Source: Bacteroidales bacterium (lineage in GTDB: Bacteria > Bacteroidota > Bacteroidia > Bacteroidales > VadinHA17). Taken from it: a stretch of 64,000 nt of DNA. The position numbers and the translations under genes were made by a program. Location of the stretch: NCBI GenBank assembly GCA_025454755.1, contig JALONV010000009.1:1-64000 (forward strand), given 5' to 3'. The notes under the pieces are model-generated. The model did not search any database and had not been told where the DNA came from. It worked only from the letters and a program-made list of their open reading frames with translations. Shown here one piece after another: positions 1 to 8,419 of the stretch. The first letter of the stretch is position 1. Each line of letters starts with the position of its first letter.

Positions 1-9
1 TTCTTCACC

Positions 10-681
10 ATGATCATTATGTTTGTTGCGATGATAATGTTCCCTTCAGTTCTTAAATCCCAGGATAAAGAGAACTCCCTGTTTACAGCCGGTGCCGATC
101 TTTACAGCAGTTATATTTTCAGAGGTACAAAATATGGGACAGGTCCTGCAATTCAGCCGATGCTTAAATTCTCAAAAGCTTTTTTCAGTGCCGGAGCCTG
201 GGGATCATTCGGTTTCCACGGATACCAGGAAGCTGACCTTTATTTCTCATTTTCGCTTCCGGCAGGTTTCAGTCTGGGCATGACCGATTATTATTATCCG
301 GACTATAATTATTTCGACTATACCGACACAGCAGGCAGCCATGCATTTGAAGTCAACCTGGGGTTCTCAAAATGGGGGCTGACACTGAGCGGGAATTACA
401 TTCTGAACGAAGCAGGTAATGCAGGGTCAATTGGCGGAGACAAGTATTTTGAAGCAAGATATTCATTCAAATCTTTATACCTGTTCCTGGGGGCAGGCGA
501 TGGCTGGCACTCTTTAAATACCGCAGACGGGAAAGACAGGTTCACAATATGCAATGTCGGAATAGGAGTGACACAAAATATCGAAATCACTGATAAATTC
601 AGCATGCCTGTTAATGCCCAGGTGATCTTCAACCCGGATACCAAAAAAATGTTCATAATCGCAGGCTTTACCTTGCAATAG
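10..681 (+). CDS. TorF-like putative outer-membrane porin (5' end may lie outside the window)
   Basis: The 223-residue product has a hydrophobic N-terminus ending near KSQDKE, which resembles a cleaved signal peptide. It then shows alternating aromatic and polar beta-strand segments and ends in ITAGFTLQ-like beta sequence, as expected for a small beta-barrel. The early motif DLYSSYIFRG resembles the 'YxWRG' signature of the TorF/Gcw_chp putative porins. Such proteins often sit next to ammonium transporters, and amtB follows about 390 bp downstream, so a role in nitrogen-compound passage through the outer membrane is possible but inferred. The reading frame is open up to the first base of the window, so the true start may be upstream of the ATG at 10. 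Confidence in coding is high and in the family moderate. Confidence 0.65.
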   Translation: MIIMFVAMIMFPSVLKSQDKENSLFTAGADLYSSYIFRGTKYGTGPAIQPMLKFSKAFFSAGAWGSFGFHGYQEADLYFSFSLPAGFSLGMTDYYYPDYNYFDYTDTAGSHAFEVNLGFSKWGLTLSGNYILNEAGNAGSIGGDKYFEARYSFKSLYLFLGAGDGWHSLNTADGKDRFTICNVGIGVTQNIEITDKFSMPVNAQVIFNPDTKKMFIIAGFTLQ

Positions 682-727
682 CAATCAGCCAGAGTATTTT
701 TTTTGTAGTGCGTGTTTCAGAAGTCAG

Positions 728-840
728 TTTTAACCGCAAAAGCGCAAAGAATTAAGAACTAAGATCGCAAAGCAAGTCCAATTATGGATTTCTCTTTGCA
801 TCCTTTGCGTATTAGTCTTAGCGGCCTTTGCGGTTAAAGG
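728..840. repeat. Imperfect inverted intergenic repeat rich in 'CGCAAAG'
   Basis: The left side begins TTTTAACCGCAAAAGCGCAAAG and the right side ends CTTTGCGGTTAAAGG, so the two sides are roughly reverse complements over about 45 bases each. This is the kind of dispersed palindromic repeat common between Bacteroidota genes. It could fold at the 3' end of the porin transcript, but it has no clean T-tract. No gene is visible in 682-1072 apart from this repeat and the amtB upstream region. Confidence 0.5.
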
Positions 841-914
841 ATTTATTTATTTGAAACAGCCTCTTCCTAAAAAATAATTTATATAGATTTTAAATAAATA
901 CATGAATATCCTAA

Positions 915-1035
915 AAATGAGGGGGTATAAATGGGAATAAGCATAAAAAAAATACAAATTACCCCTAAAATAATAGGGTAGAAGGTGAGAAAAATACAAA
1001 ATAATTGAATTATACCCCAAAAATATATAGGTTTG
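915..1035 (+). promoter_or_regulatory. amtB upstream region with repeated TACCCC-type motifs
   Basis: Three similar short motifs lie upstream of amtB: GGGGGTATAAAT near 919 (the reverse complement of ATTTATACCCCC), ATTACCCCTAAAATAATAGG near 958, and ATTATACCCCAAAAATATAT near 1010. The two forward copies are about 52 bp apart. They resemble binding sites for a regulator that would respond to nitrogen status, but no known consensus is matched and the function is an inference. Confidence 0.3.
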
Positions 1036-1072
1036 TCACAAAAATTATTGTTTTTGTAATAAACTATTAGGT

Positions 1073-2404
1073 ATGAATTCAAAATTTAAAAGAGTCTTAT
1101 TGCTGTTCCTGTTATCTCTGGCAGGCAGTGCCGGACTCTATGCATCAGATGGAACTCCGATTGATTCAGGTGCAACTGCCTGGATGCTGACCTCAACTGC
1201 ACTTGTACTATTGATGATCCCGGGACTGGCGATGTTCTATGGTGGACTTGTACGGTCGAAAAATGTACTGGGAACCATTATGCACAGCTTTGTTGCTATG
1301 GGTATTATAAGCGTTCTGTGGGTAGCTGTCGGTTATTCGATGGCCTTTGGGAAGAATATCCTGGGAGGTATTTTCGGATGGAGTCCAGATTATTTCTTCC
1401 TGAAAGGAATAGATACCAATATCCTTGATGCCGGTATTCCGGAGTATGTTTTTTCAATGTTCCAGGGCAAGTTTGCAATAATAACTCCTGCACTCATTGC
1501 CGGCGCTTTTGCTGAACGGGTCTCTTTTAAGGCATATTGTATATTCATAGCGTTATGGAGCCTGCTTGTCTATAATCCCCTTTGTCACTGGGTATGGGCA
1601 TCCGATGGTTTCCTTTTTAACCTCGGCGCAAAAGGTGCAATCGATTTCGCCGGAGGAACGGTTGTTCATATATCCGCCGGGGTAAGCGGACTTGTAGCTG
1701 CACTATTTCTTGGATCACGCAGAGGTTATCCTTACCAGGTGATCAGGCCTAACAACCTTGTGATCACAATGCTGGGAGCCGGACTTCTTTGGGTGGGCTG
1801 GTTCGGATTCAATGCAGGAAGCAGCATATCAAGCGGACTGGGGACAGCTCAGGCTCTTACCGCCACCCAGGTGGCTGCAGCTGCCGGAGCTCTTGCATGG
1901 ATCATTATTGAGAGTTTTCACCAGGGAAAAGCAACTGCTCTTGGTTTTGCTTCTGGAATTCTGGCAGGACTGGTTGCAGTAACACCGGCCGCAGGAGTTG
2001 TCCAGCCATATGGTGCATTGATAATCGGTGTACTCGCTTCACTGATATGTTATATGGCCATTCAGGCTAAAAACCGTCTTGGCTATGACGACAGCCTTGA
2101 TGCATTCGGGATACATGGAGTGGGGGGTATTGTTGGAGCATTATTCCTTACGTTCTTTATCAGAAAATCATGGATGACAGATGCGGCTGCAGTTTCCGAT
2201 GGCACATGGACGATCTGGAATCAACTAGGTGTACAGTCTGTTGCAGTGCTTATTGCAATAGTGTTTGCCGGAGGAATGACATTCCTGATAATCTGGACGC
2301 TCAATAAGTTCGTGAAATTCAAAGCTTCCGAGGATGATGAGATGGCAGGTCTCGACAGATCATACCATGGTGAAAGAGGTTATGGAATGCTGAATCCCAG
2401 TTAA
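1073..2404 (+). CDS. amtB: Ammonium transporter AmtB
   Basis: This 443-residue polytopic membrane protein belongs to the Amt/Mep/Rh family, which conducts ammonium across the inner membrane. The N-terminal MNSKFKRVLLLFLL segment is a probable signal peptide, as seen in E. coli AmtB. About eleven hydrophobic helices follow. The twin pore histidines are visible in FAGGTVVHISAG and DAFGIHGVGG, and MFYGGLVRSKNVL and GAFAERVSFKAY are conserved family segments. The cytoplasmic tail contains MAGLDRSYHGERGYGML. The PII gene starts 26 bp downstream, so the two probably form an operon in which PII blocks AmtB when nitrogen is plentiful. The length is normal for the family. Confidence 0.97.
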   Translation: MNSKFKRVLLLFLLSLAGSAGLYASDGTPIDSGATAWMLTSTALVLLMIPGLAMFYGGLVRSKNVLGTIMHSFVAMGIISVLWVAVGYSMAFGKNILGGIFGWSPDYFFLKGIDTNILDAGIPEYVFSMFQGKFAIITPALIAGAFAERVSFKAYCIFIALWSLLVYNPLCHWVWASDGFLFNLGAKGAIDFAGGTVVHISAGVSGLVAALFLGSRRGYPYQVIRPNNLVITMLGAGLLWVGWFGFNAGSSISSGLGTAQALTATQVAAAAGALAWIIIESFHQGKATALGFASGILAGLVAVTPAAGVVQPYGALIIGVLASLICYMAIQAKNRLGYDDSLDAFGIHGVGGIVGALFLTFFIRKSWMTDAAAVSDGTWTIWNQLGVQSVAVLIAIVFAGGMTFLIIWTLNKFVKFKASEDDEMAGLDRSYHGERGYGMLNPS

Positions 2405-2430
2405 TTACAAAACTATTAAAAGATTACAGT

Positions 2431-2778
2431 ATGAAACTTATAACAGCAATAATCCGTGAAGTCCAGCTCGATAAAGTTCGCGAAGCCCTTATCGCAGCAG
2501 AAATAACCAGGATAACAGTAAGCCGTGTTTCCGGACATGGACAGCAGAGAATAGAGGAAATGTACAGGGGTCAGCGAATAGTCCCCGACCTCATACCAAA
2601 AATCAAAATAGAGATTGCAGTTAATGAATCATTTGTAGAAATTACCATCGATGCAATTCTCAGATCGGCAAAAACCAACGGGACAGAAGGTGTCGTAGGT
2701 GATGGAAAGATATTCATTACTCCTCTTGAAGAGTGCATACGTATCAGGACCGGAGAAAGAGGCGGTACCGCGATATAG
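2431..2778 (+). CDS. glnK: Nitrogen regulatory protein P-II (GlnB/GlnK type)
   Basis: This 115-residue cytosolic signalling protein binds ATP/ADP and 2-oxoglutarate and gates AmtB. The start MKLITAIIREVQLDKVREAL is the canonical first strand and helix. The T-loop GHGQQRIEEMYRGQ retains a tyrosine at the position that is uridylylated in proteobacteria. The Walker-like B-loop TNGTEGVVGDGKIFITPL and the C-terminal RIRTGERGG are family signatures. Linkage directly behind amtB suggests GlnK function. The final 20 residues are closely copied at the C-terminus of the BASS transporter about 3.3 kb downstream, which is very unusual (see findings). Confidence 0.95.
   Translation: MKLITAIIREVQLDKVREALIAAEITRITVSRVSGHGQQRIEEMYRGQRIVPDLIPKIKIEIAVNESFVEITIDAILRSAKTNGTEGVVGDGKIFITPLEECIRIRTGERGGTAI
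2716..2778 (+). repeat. PII 3' end: donor-like copy of a tail repeated in the BASS gene
   Basis: The last 20 codons and stop of the PII gene align in frame with the last 20 codons of the transporter gene ending at 6052. Counting by hand, 14 of 20 residues are identical (for example TGERGG and the shared ECI and AI) and about 45 of 60 bases match. Confidence 0.8.
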
Positions 2779-2795
2779 AAACAGCAACTGTTTCT
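2777..2795 (+). terminator. Short hairpin at the PII stop codon
   Basis: An 8-bp perfect stem AGAAACAG / CTGTTTCT with loop CAA overlaps the end of the PII stop codon. There is no T-tract behind it, so it is only a weak candidate for transcription termination or mRNA 3'-end protection. Confidence 0.35.
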
Positions 2796-2896
2796 CAGGG
2801 AGACTGAAGACAAGAATGAGCCCGGGAAGCAGACATATTTATTTTTCATTCCCGACACTCATATAATATTAAGTTAAAGACGGTTGATCAAGCCAC

Positions 2897-3690
2897 TCAG
2901 GGGAGAAGAATTTTAGGGGTGATATCGATTCTTTTTCCCATCATGATGCCGCCCGCCATTGTTTTCATTGCGATAATCCCATATTGTTTCTTTAACAGAA
3001 CCGGTAATGCTTTCAGCTGGAACGATTCATAGAAGGGGTCGCAGACATTTAGAGGCATCTGGCATGTATCAAGTTCAATGCCCATAGCTTCGATCCTGCA
3101 AAGGAAATGCAGCATGGCCGACGGAGTTTTATGACCCGAAAATCCGATATACCTGGTTTTTCCTTTAGATTTGGCTTTCAAAAATGCATCCAGTACACCA
3201 TTATTTATACGGTTATCCACATCCTCAATGCTGCCTAAATGATGAATTTGCCAAAGATCGAGATAATCAGTATTTAAAGCTTTTAGCGAGGCATCAAGCT
3301 GTTTTTTTTACCTCTGCTCCGCCTGCTCCATGTGCCTTTGTCATGATGAATACCTGATCGCGGTATTTCGGAGATAGAAAGCGTCCCATGTATTCTTCGG
3401 ATCTTCCCTGATTATAACCCCTGGCATTATCGAAAAACCTTACACCAAGCTCAATGGATTTTTCCATCATTATTTCCGCATCTTTAGGGTTGTCTGTAAA
3501 ACCAAAATGGTATCCGCCAAGGCAGAATGCGGTGACCTTTTACCCGTGCCTTGTCAGCTTTCTCAACGGAAGTGTATCTCCAAGCTTGTCCCTGACAGGT
3601 ATTGCGGATGCCCAGTCAGCAACCAATCCAAAGGCGATTGTTGCGGATAGTTGTTTAATAAATTGTCTGCGATTTTCCTTATAAGTATGT
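2897..3690 (-). pseudogene. Aldo/keto reductase pseudogene with Tat-like signal
   Basis: Read on the minus strand, this stretch encodes an aldo/keto reductase interrupted at several points. The N-terminus contains RRQFIKQLSATIAFG, a twin-arginine-like signal, but no ATG is found just before it. An in-frame TAA follows RHG where the family normally continues to the FCLGGYHFG strand. At about 3302-3309 a run of eight A (minus strand) shifts the frame just before the QLDASLKALNTDYLDLWQIHHLG segment. The C-terminus stops early after DITPKILLP. The remaining ORF 2897-3220 is only the middle and end of the protein. Four independent lesions (lost start, stop, frameshift, truncation) make a sequencing error an unlikely explanation for all of them. 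Confidence 0.8.
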
Positions 3691-3700
3691 ATTACCTTTA

Positions 3701-4101
3701 AATATCAATTAAATCATTCTGATTTCTTTAAGAAACAGAGAGAAAAAATCAAACTAAAGCATTAGAAATCCTTAGTAAGACAAAAAAATAGTAATATTGG
3801 AATTTGATAATTATAAATGGTGGCTATTTATTATCTTATATATAATAGGATCGGCTGCCGGTATGATGGGACTTCTGGCATTCAGGAGGGAGGTTATAAC
3901 TTCAACGAAAAGGCTCAGGCTGTATTTCCCGTGCTTGGGGTAGACATTAATGAGAACGAGGCGGCACGCTATCCGATTGGAACAAAATGGTTATCGAATG
4001 TATCGAATGTGAAATAAAGGTTTCCGGTAAAAGAAACAGGAATGGGTTAATAAAATGCATAGGTTAAGAGATAAGATTTGTAAAATAAATTAAGTGTTAC
4101 C
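3701..4101. other. Gene-poor stretch with an unrecognised coding remnant
   Basis: No intact gene is recognised. One frame (about 3797-3945) reads DNYKWWLFIILYIIGSAAG, which looks like a membrane segment, and stops after a short run. Another frame (the ORF at 3817-4017) ends with a plausible soluble segment, VFPVLGVDINENEAARYPIG. The two may be parts of one decayed gene separated by a frameshift. I cannot name the family. Confidence 0.35.
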
Positions 4102-4620
4102 ATGAAAATTTCATTATCAGCTTTTTTAACGGTAATAATCATTGCTATCCACATGCCATGCAAAGGTCAAAAGGAGAACTTGTATGTCGGAACAATGGAT
4201 CAGAGAGAGAGTAAGGGTATTTATGTCTATGAATACAACAGGGCAGCAAACACTTTTACACTTTTGCAGACCAATCCGGAAATCAAGAATCCCAATTTTC
4301 TGGTTATACATCCCGGAGGGAAATATCTTTACTCGGTAAATACCGTAAGGGGGAATGACGGAAAGAGATTTGAAGCCGTCAGCTCGTTTGCGATAAACAA
4401 GACCAATGGCATCCTTAAGTTCATCAACCAGATACCTACATACGGCAAAGCAACATGCCATGTAAGTATTGACCATAAAGGAAGGTTCGTACTTGTTGCC
4501 AATATGAACTCCGACAGTATAATCTCCTTAAGTCTTGATAAGTCAACAGGCAGGCGCAAAAGCAACGGGCTTACTTTATCTCTCCCCGCCCCATGCTGCC
4601 TTAAGTGGCTGATGCTTTAA
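4102..4620 (+). pseudogene. Truncated lactonase-family (6-phosphogluconolactonase-like) beta-propeller protein
   Basis: The product starts with a signal peptide (MKISLSAFLTVIIIAIHMPCKG) and continues with LYVGTMDQRESKGIYVYEY and PNFLVIHPGGKYLYSVN. Both are typical first blades of the seven-bladed YbhE/lactonase family, which cleaves 6-phosphogluconolactone or related lactones. Homology continues to about residue 150 (GRFVLVANMNSDSIISLSL). The last about 20 residues look out of frame, and the family is normally about 350-390 residues. The expected catalytic half is missing downstream, so this is most likely a decayed gene, like the neighbouring aldo/keto reductase. Confidence 0.7.
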
Positions 4621-4717
4621 CCATTGTCCGGATTTTAGCAACCCCGGACCCTAACAGATAATCTGCAAAGGCAGTAAAACTATTCAGGAACAGAGTAAAT
4701 TAATTACAGAAAAAAAC

Positions 4718-6052
4718 ATGGATTCAAAAAAAATTTTCAGATATGCGTTGATCCTTTCTCTGCTTGCCTTTGCAAGTGCCGCAACCGGTCTGATTTTTAA
4801 AGCAGGCAAACCGACATGGCTGCTATTCCTGGCAGGTTTTGTTATTCTCTCGGTCGCCGTCAGAGGGTACCCGGTTTTTAAAGGATTCTCTTACACTCTC
4901 CTTATCTTCGCAGCAGTTATCCTATCAATGATCTATCCAGGGCCTTTCGTGAAAGTCGGAACCTTCGAGATGAAAAAACTCATTGTACCCCTTCTGCAGA
5001 TCATTATGTTCGGCATGGGTTCCCAGATGAGCCTTCAGGATTTTACCGGTGTGATTAAAATGCCCAAAGGTGTGATAATAGGTGTTGTTTCGCACTATTT
5101 AGTAATGCCTCTTGTTGGCTTCGCAATAGCAAGCCTTTTCTCTTTCCCGCCCGAGATCGCTGCCGGGATAATACTTATAGGATGCGTTCCCAGCGGTCTG
5201 GCATCGAATGTAATGTCGTTTCTTGCTAAAGCCAATCTTGCGCTTGCAATAACTGTGGGAGCCATCTCCACCCTGCTGTCTCCCTTTATTACCCCAATAC
5301 TCATGAAATGGCTGGGAGGACAGTTTATTGAGGTGAACTTCTGGAATATGATGTTTGACATTCTGAATATGATTATACTTCCAGTGGTTGCAGGATTTAT
5401 TTTTAACCTTTTTGCAAAAAAAGTAGTTGCAGTAAGGTCTAAAGTCATTCAGCTTTCAGCCTATTTAATAATCATTGTTCTTACCAACCTTGTCTTTTTA
5501 AAGTCAAAAGATGCCGGCATGGCTGATTTCTTCATTAATCTAGCAAAAAACATGATATGGTTCTATTTTTTGCCAATAACAGGAGCTGTTATTTTTTCAA
5601 AACTTCTCAGGGGTGAAGATAGTATTCTGAGCAGGGTTTTGTCATTCTTTTCAATGGCAGGAATTGCTGTGATCATTACCATAATTACTGCTTCGGGACG
5701 GGACAGCCTGCTGCAGGTCGGAGGACTTCTGATGATTACCAGTCTCCTTCATAATCTTTCGGGCTATACGCTGGGGTATTCTCTTTCATGGCTTGTCGGC
5801 CTGCCTGAGCGTGACCGGCGTACCATCGCCTTTGAAGTGGGTATGCAGAATGGCGGACTGGCTTCGGGGCTCGCGCTCCAGATGGGTAAGGTGGCAACCG
5901 TGGGACTTGCTCCTGCCATATTCGGCCCGCTGATGAACATCACCGGATCCACCCTGGCAACTTGGTGGAGAAACAGGCCTGTGGAACAAATTACTGCTCC
6001 CGGGGAGTGCATTCCTATCCAGACCGGAGAAAGAGGAGGGAAAGCTATTTAA
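4718..6052 (+). CDS. BASS-family sodium-dependent transporter with PII-like C-terminal tail
   Basis: This 444-residue inner-membrane protein has two short N-terminal hydrophobic segments followed by a bile acid:sodium symporter (BASS/SBF) domain. Characteristic segments are FGMGSQMSLQDF, GCVPSGLASNVMSFLAKANL and FEVGMQNGGLASGLA. The second carries the conserved crossover-helix motif and the third a conserved Na-site helix. Substrates of bacterial members are organic anions such as pantoate or bile-acid-like compounds, and the substrate here cannot be deduced. The normal family end is near TGSTLATWWRNRP. The last 20 residues (including TGERGGKAI) instead copy the PII C-terminus. Upstream genes are decayed, so it is probably transcribed on its own. 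Confidence 0.88.
   Translation: MDSKKIFRYALILSLLAFASAATGLIFKAGKPTWLLFLAGFVILSVAVRGYPVFKGFSYTLLIFAAVILSMIYPGPFVKVGTFEMKKLIVPLLQIIMFGMGSQMSLQDFTGVIKMPKGVIIGVVSHYLVMPLVGFAIASLFSFPPEIAAGIILIGCVPSGLASNVMSFLAKANLALAITVGAISTLLSPFITPILMKWLGGQFIEVNFWNMMFDILNMIILPVVAGFIFNLFAKKVVAVRSKVIQLSAYLIIIVLTNLVFLKSKDAGMADFFINLAKNMIWFYFLPITGAVIFSKLLRGEDSILSRVLSFFSMAGIAVIITIITASGRDSLLQVGGLLMITSLLHNLSGYTLGYSLSWLVGLPERDRRTIAFEVGMQNGGLASGLALQMGKVATVGLAPAIFGPLMNITGSTLATWWRNRPVEQITAPGECIPIQTGERGGKAI
5990..6052 (+). repeat. PII-derived 3' tail inside the BASS gene
   Basis: This in-frame segment encodes a copy of the PII C-terminal strand and C-loop (ECIPIQTGERGGKAI versus ECIRIRTGERGGTAI). Similarity stops at the stop codon and does not extend into either 3' flank. 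This suggests an old fusion or deletion that joined the transporter gene to the end of a second PII gene. Confidence 0.7.
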
Positions 6053-6099
6053 AAAAAAGACGATATTTGCACGCCTTATTATTTCATCTGGTATTATAG

Positions 6100-7197
6100 A
6101 TGCGTGTACTCTATCTGATTAATAGTTTCAATTACGGCGGTGCGGAAAACCATGTCCTGGATCTTGCAAATTCAATGGCAGAGCTCGGCAACGATGTCCA
6201 TGTTATTGCAGGAAAAGGTTTGCAGGCAAACCGTCTCAGCAGCAAGGTGAAGTATATTCCTATGAGAATGAGAGATATCTTTCTCCCGTTTCAGGTAGTG
6301 TTAATATGTTTCATTGCTTCAAGGTACAGGATAGAAATAATGCATGCGCACAAGCGTCTTGCAATTCTTCAGGCTTCACTGGCAGGGACTATTTTAAATG
6401 TTCCTGTTGTGGCGACAGTACACGGCAGGCCGCGTTATGATATGCGTTCCCGGTTATCGAAGAGACTGACCGACAGGATCATATTCGTGAATAACACAAC
6501 CTACCAGGCAAACTTCAACAGCAGGTATTTCCGGGATAAGTCAGTTCTGATACATAATGGAGTTAAGATTAATGGTCATTGTGCCGTAAAAAATCATTTT
6601 ACTTTGCTGTATATCTGCAGGATCGACAGGAAACATGCTGAAATGATCTCTATGCTTATAAATGATGTTGTTCCGGAAATAATTAAACGCTATCCGGAAG
6701 TGACATTTGAAATAGCTGGTGACGGGGAGACATTTGAAATAGCTGGTGACGGGGAATTCTTCGGAATATTGAAAAATGATGCAGAGATCCTGAACAGGCA
6801 ATTTAATCGCAAAGTGATTCTGTTCCATGGATTTATAGATGATATAAAACCGGTTGTGGACCGGTCAGGGATTGTCATGGGTGTAGGGAGGGTAGCCCTT
6901 GAAGCCCTATCATGCTCTGTCCCCGTGATATCGTTGAACAGGAAGTTTATGGGACAGCTGATAACAAGGGATAATTACGAATTCTACAGGCTGAATAACT
7001 TTGTTGCTATTGATCACGGCAAACCTGATACGGAAAAACTGGCAGGCATGTTGAGTGATTACCTCCATGATCCTGAATTTTGGCATAGCGAGGCAAAAGA
7101 GCTGCGCAGATCAGTTGAGGAACACCTCAGTATTGAAAAGATAGTATCTGATATTCATGGACTCTACACTGAAGCATGCCTTTCAAAAAAAGACTGA
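6100..7197 (+). CDS. Glycosyltransferase family 4 protein
   Basis: This 365-residue GT-B fold enzyme transfers a sugar from a nucleotide donor. The N-terminal FNYGGAENHVLDLANSMAELG is the acceptor-binding start of GT4 enzymes, and DVHVIAGKG and HAHKRLAILQA follow. The C-terminal domain has VALEALSCSVPVIS, the region with the glutamates that contact the donor. There is no signal peptide or membrane helix, so it is cytoplasmic or membrane-peripheral. Between residues about 202 and 219 a 27-bp in-frame tandem duplication repeats TFEIAGDGE. This may lengthen a loop next to the strand that precedes the donor site. The acceptor is unknown, since no other cell-envelope sugar genes are adjacent. Confidence 0.85.
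   Translation: MRVLYLINSFNYGGAENHVLDLANSMAELGNDVHVIAGKGLQANRLSSKVKYIPMRMRDIFLPFQVVLICFIASRYRIEIMHAHKRLAILQASLAGTILNVPVVATVHGRPRYDMRSRLSKRLTDRIIFVNNTTYQANFNSRYFRDKSVLIHNGVKINGHCAVKNHFTLLYICRIDRKHAEMISMLINDVVPEIIKRYPEVTFEIAGDGETFEIAGDGEFFGILKNDAEILNRQFNRKVILFHGFIDDIKPVVDRSGIVMGVGRVALEALSCSVPVISLNRKFMGQLITRDNYEFYRLNNFVAIDHGKPDTEKLAGMLSDYLHDPEFWHSEAKELRRSVEEHLSIEKIVSDIHGLYTEACLSKKD
6703..6756 (+). repeat. 27-bp exact tandem duplication inside the GT4 gene
   Basis: Two adjacent 27-bp copies, ACATTTGAAATAGCTG and so on, differ only in their last base (GAG versus GAA). Both keep the reading frame and encode TFEIAGDGE twice. Confidence 0.95.
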
Positions 7198-7280
7198 TAC
7201 TCAACATGATTGATTTTCCTTTTCAAAGCTAAAATTTGTATATTTACAGAAAGGACTATTAATTAAAATACCTCCTGCAT

Positions 7281-7814
7281 ATGAAAAGTCTTGTTCTTAT
7301 TCTTGTTGCTGTTTTATTTTCAGCATGTGCTGATCAGAAATCAGAAGACACGAAATATGTCACTGCACCAGACACATTCGATCCGGCGACGCTTTTGGTT
7401 AAAGGACCTGCAGATTCAGGGCTTACTGGACAGCTTCTTTATATGCCTGTATATTCGAATATTCCCTATCATATTGTGGGTATGAGTGAGTTCGACATGA
7501 GCGCATTTGTTGCCGTCCATAATACTGATCTGCTAAATCCGATAAAAATAACCAAAGCACTCTATTTCGACACGCATGGTAAACCGGTATTTGATTTTCT
7601 CATTGAAGGAGTGGTTGATCTGGAACCCCTTGCCACCAGGGATTTCTATGTCCCCTATGAAGATAAAAGCGGAACGGGTGCAAATTTTCTGATTGAATGG
7701 ATTTCTGCTGAGCGTGTCAGCGAGCCGCTGGTTGAATCGATAACAATCAGTCTAAAGCCTAACCAGAGCGTTGCGTTTCTCAGCAAGGGCAGGGTGATAA
7801 GAGAAAGCAGATAA
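7281..7814 (+). CDS. DUF3124 lipoprotein
   Basis: The 177-residue product begins with a lipoprotein signal (VLILVAVLFSAC, cysteine at about residue 16) and is expected in the periplasm or outer membrane. The body, LLYMPVYSNIPYHIVG through VHNTDLLNPIKITKALYFDTHGKPV, matches the single-domain DUF3124 family of unknown function. It has the GxGANFLIEW segment near the end. It stands alone between a glycosyltransferase gene and a convergent small gene, separated from the latter by a hairpin terminator. No function can be assigned. Confidence 0.75.
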   Translation: MKSLVLILVAVLFSACADQKSEDTKYVTAPDTFDPATLLVKGPADSGLTGQLLYMPVYSNIPYHIVGMSEFDMSAFVAVHNTDLLNPIKITKALYFDTHGKPVFDFLIEGVVDLEPLATRDFYVPYEDKSGTGANFLIEWISAERVSEPLVESITISLKPNQSVAFLSKGRVIRESR

Positions 7815-7820
7815 GACCAA

Positions 7821-7848
7821 AGAGAGGCTGCCACAAAAGCCTCTTTAT
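7821..7848. terminator. Shared hairpin terminator between convergent genes
   Basis: AGAGGCT and AGCCTCT form a 7-bp stem with an 8-base loop, followed by TTTATAT on the plus strand. The sequence before it is A/G-rich, so it could serve the gene on either side. Confidence 0.55.
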
Positions 7849-7877
7849 ATCTTCAATAATTTGTACAGTAAATTTCC

Positions 7878-8168
7878 CTATTTCTGAGGATCAGGGTTTG
7901 GTTCTTCAGGTTTCGGTTCATCTTGTGTCTTTTTCCTGATACCCTCAGCAAGATCTTCCAGTTTATCGGCTGCCTTTACTGCAACTTTTTTACCGAACTC
8001 TTCAGCCTTGTCTAAAGAGTCTTTAATTTCACCGAAAGCCTTGCTTTTCTTTACCTTATCAACCTTCTCATCGATGAAATCATCGGCTTCGTCTATCAGT
8101 TTCTTTGCTTTTTCGGCCCAACCCTCTTCTTCAGGTCCAACCGGTTCTTTTTTTGTTTCTTCTTCCAT
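7878..8168 (-). CDS. Small charged helical protein of unknown function
   Basis: This 96-residue protein has no signal peptide. It is almost entirely charged, with alternating K and E/D in long helical stretches (AEKAKKLIDEADDFIDEKVDKVKK). It ends in a proline- and glutamate-rich tail (EPKPEEPNPDPQK). The pattern resembles LEA-like or histone-like small stress proteins seen in Bacteroidota, but this is inference from composition. It is transcribed alone, convergent to the DUF3124 gene. Confidence 0.6.
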   Translation of the reverse strand: MEEETKKEPVGPEEEGWAEKAKKLIDEADDFIDEKVDKVKKSKAFGEIKDSLDKAEEFGKKVAVKAADKLEDLAEGIRKKTQDEPKPEEPNPDPQK

Positions 8169-8367
8169 AATTTAAAGAGTTAAGTTATTTAGCAAAAGAT
8201 TTAGTACCCTGAGGGGTGATATTAGCGTGAATGGTTAAAGTTATAAAAGATAGATCAGACCGGCAATGATAAATTGATAATTTTAGTTGTGGTATTTATA
8301 ATCTTCAAATTCTGAAAAAACTGTTCAGACATATACAAAAATGATTTTTTATCTGCTAAAAATAAAA

Positions 8368-8398
8368 TTGACTTTAGATACTCGTTTTCGTAAATTTG
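8368..8398 (+). promoter_or_regulatory. Bacteroidota-type promoter for the PQQ-like lipoprotein gene
   Basis: TTG at 8368 and TAAATTTG at 8391-8398 are separated by 20 bases and match the TTTG/TAnnTTTG consensus. It lies so close to the gene that the upstream TTG start at 8396 would fall inside the -7 element. The real start is therefore the ATG at 8420. Confidence 0.7.
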
Positions 8399-8419
8399 AC
8401 GGGACAAATCCTTCAGGTT

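Noticed and set aside
3817-4017. 66-residue ORF as a real small gene
   Set aside because: The two parts of its coding potential are in different frames and no homology or start signal is seen, so it is treated as a remnant.
8396-8419. TTG start for the PQQ-like protein
   Set aside because: The codon is part of the promoter -7 box; the ATG at 8420 gives a proper lipoprotein signal.
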